A stretch of DNA of 64,000 nucleotides from Hypomyces perniciosus (taxonomy: Eukaryota > Ascomycota > Sordariomycetes > Hypocreales > Hypocreaceae): positions 4,154,001 through 4,218,000 of the forward strand of contig SPDT01000005.1 in assembly GCA_008477525.1 (NCBI GenBank), read 5' to 3'. The stretch's first letter is position 1; the number at the start of each line of letters is the position of its first letter. Under the pieces are notes generated by a model that was given only the letters and a program-made list of their open reading frames with translations, was not told the DNA's origin and did no database searches. Both the position numbers and the translations under genes were made by a program. Below are positions 62,901-64,000 of this stretch, in pieces.

Positions 62901-63768
62901 TAGCCTTATATATCCTATAATTAATTAAATAAGGGTATAGCGTTTACTATAAAGGTAAAACTATAAAAGAGTCTGCGGATTAGTTAATAGATTAATAACT
63001 GCTAATTCTTAACTATATATGCTTTATTATATATCATAATATTAAACGCAGCTCCTTGAAGCTTAAAACGCACCCTACTATTAACTAATATAAAGCCTTA
63101 TAAAAGCTCTTTGTCTGTAAAGAAAGCTAAAATTATTTTTATTTTTATTTCCCTATTACTGTCTACCTCCGCCTTTGCCTTATAGATAATATCATTAAGG
63201 TTAAGGTTACTTTTAGCCAATTTAGTAAAGTCTTTCTTAAAAAGCCTATACTATATTTTATAGGTTATTATCTGCCTTGTAATAATGGAATAAAATATAA
63301 TTAAAACTTATTGCAGAGTTTTAAGTTTATTAGAATTATACTATTACCTATTAATCTATACTTGCAATTATTAAATATTATTAAGTATATCCTTTTAACG
63401 TATATTATTATTAATACTGGCCTTAGTTCTATAATAAATAGTAATATTCACATATATACCCTCTTAAAATTGCGCTTTAATATAAATCTATTTAATAATA
63501 AATACTAGGCAAAAGATAATACTAGGGAAATACTTTAATTCACTATTAATAAACTCGTTTATTTTATTTTTAATAGACTTTTAAATCTTATTAACTAAAT
63601 TATATAAAGCGAGGAATATAGTAATAGTTTTTCTAAAACTATATTTATCTATAAAGATAACTGACTTTAAAGGACTATTTAATTAATGAATGATTTAATT
63701 AATACCTATTATTAAATTAAAGGTATAAATAATAAAAAAGGGAAATAAAAAAAAAGCTAACGGGTTTT
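59957..63768 (+). other. 3.8 kb of RIP-degraded DNA with plus-strand coding traces
   Basis: Plus-strand frames near 61.9-63.3 kb keep long phrases between stops, for example AVIFIDTVNFINFSSRLSFI, P-L-V-D-I-N-Y-F-K-D-E-P-Y-S-L-L-R-Y and KGKLAGIPYNKVYKAGNC near 62,700. Stops are spaced as if Q, R and W codons had been hit. I cannot name the protein; it does not resemble Gypsy, Copia or LINE enzymes. The frames at 62,562-62,765 and 63,311-63,508 are chance or shadow frames. An unclassified element or a duplicated, RIP-killed gene are both possible. Confidence 0.4.
61710..61756. repeat. Perfect 17-bp inverted repeat (hairpin)
   Basis: TTTTTAATCTATAAATT and AATTTATAGATTAAAAA are exact inverted copies separated by 13 bases. 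Further copies of the ATTTATAGATTAAAA word lie near 60,250 and 60,283. Confidence 0.7.
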
Positions 63769-64000
63769 TATTACAGTATATAGAATAGCGGGTCAAGGTA
63801 ATATCTTTCTTATAGCTTAAACAAGGCAAGAAGCTATGAGAATATAGTTTAAAGGTATAGGACTAAGTCATTATATAAGGATGCATATAATACTAATAAG
63901 TTATCAGAGGGCAGGTTTAGTGCTGTAATAGTACCCCCCCCTTTTAAACTCCATTTACCCCTAAATAGCTATTCCAAGACTATATATATTCCAATCCTCT
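63769..64000 (-). mobile_element. Start of another 162-bp-LTR Gypsy copy (runs off the window)
   Basis: A 162-bp LTR (63,769-63,930) from TATTACAGTATATAGAATAG to GTGCTGTAATA, followed by GTACCCCCCCCC and interior sequence that matches 32,348 onward. It keeps more CA, TG and CG than the copy at 32,187 (AGCGGGTCAAGG against AGTAGGTTAAGG), so it is less mutated. By analogy it is the 3' end of a minus-strand element continuing to the right. Confidence 0.8.

Noticed and set aside
62562..63508. Two small plus-strand frames as hydrophobic peptides
   Set aside because: They are frame-shifted readings in RIP-degraded DNA, rich in Leu/Ile/Lys only because of base composition.
1..64000. A mitochondrial or bacterial (low-GC) origin for the AT-rich sequence
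   Set aside because: The AT content comes from RIP-type transitions between repeat copies, nested LTR elements are eukaryotic, and no mitochondrial gene or ribosome-binding pattern is present.

Overview
This window looks like a gene-poor, AT-rich heterochromatic stretch of a filamentous ascomycete (Pezizomycotina) genome. Nearly all of it is transposon DNA eroded by repeat-induced point mutation (RIP). TA steps are everywhere, CA and TG are scarce, reading frames are full of TAA/TAG, and paired repeat copies differ almost only by C/T and G/A. The arrangement (AT-rich blocks of nested retrotransposons with one small secreted-protein gene) is like the AT isochores of Dothideomycete plant pathogens. 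The genus cannot be named from the sequence.

Layout. 1-10,746: decayed Ty3/Gypsy DNA, minus strand, reverse transcriptase (RT) near 5.0-5.5 kb. 10,747-16,249: minus-strand Ty1/Copia remnant (copy 1) with its LTR at the right, interrupted by a 580-bp solo LTR. 16,250-18,389: a short unit ending in a polypurine tract (PPT) and a Copia LTR in the opposite orientation. 18,469-31,306: Copia copy 2, split by a complete 7.7-kb chromodomain Gypsy element with 389-bp LTRs (20,002-27,731), then a head-to-head pair of Copia LTRs. 31.4-40.6 kb: a plus-strand LINE (endonuclease, then RT start) split by a Gypsy element with 161/162-bp LTRs (32,187-39,773), which itself holds a 1,008-bp TRIM-like element (terminal-repeat retrotransposon in miniature) with a zinc-finger ORF (37,174-38,181). 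40,577-41,150: second solo LTR. 41,222-47,881: Gypsy element with 172-bp LTRs. 47.9-49.6 kb: the only clearly un-mutated island, holding a cysteine-containing small secreted protein gene (minus strand), a mariner-type hairpin element and a LINE RNase H relic. 49.8-51.5 kb: a gag-like relic. 51,521-51,856: a 336-bp TRIM-like element with 59-bp repeats. 51.9-63.7 kb: strongly mutated DNA with no recognised domain, plus one more solo LTR. 63,769 to the end: a fresh copy of the 162-bp-LTR Gypsy family.

No tRNA or rRNA gene, CRISPR array or operon is present, and no ordinary housekeeping gene is visible. The probable host gene is the secreted-protein gene at 48,041-48,493. The most unusual material is the set of very small LTR-type elements (76, 78 and 59-bp terminal repeats), two of which look nearly untouched by RIP inside mutated surroundings, and one of which carries an ORF.
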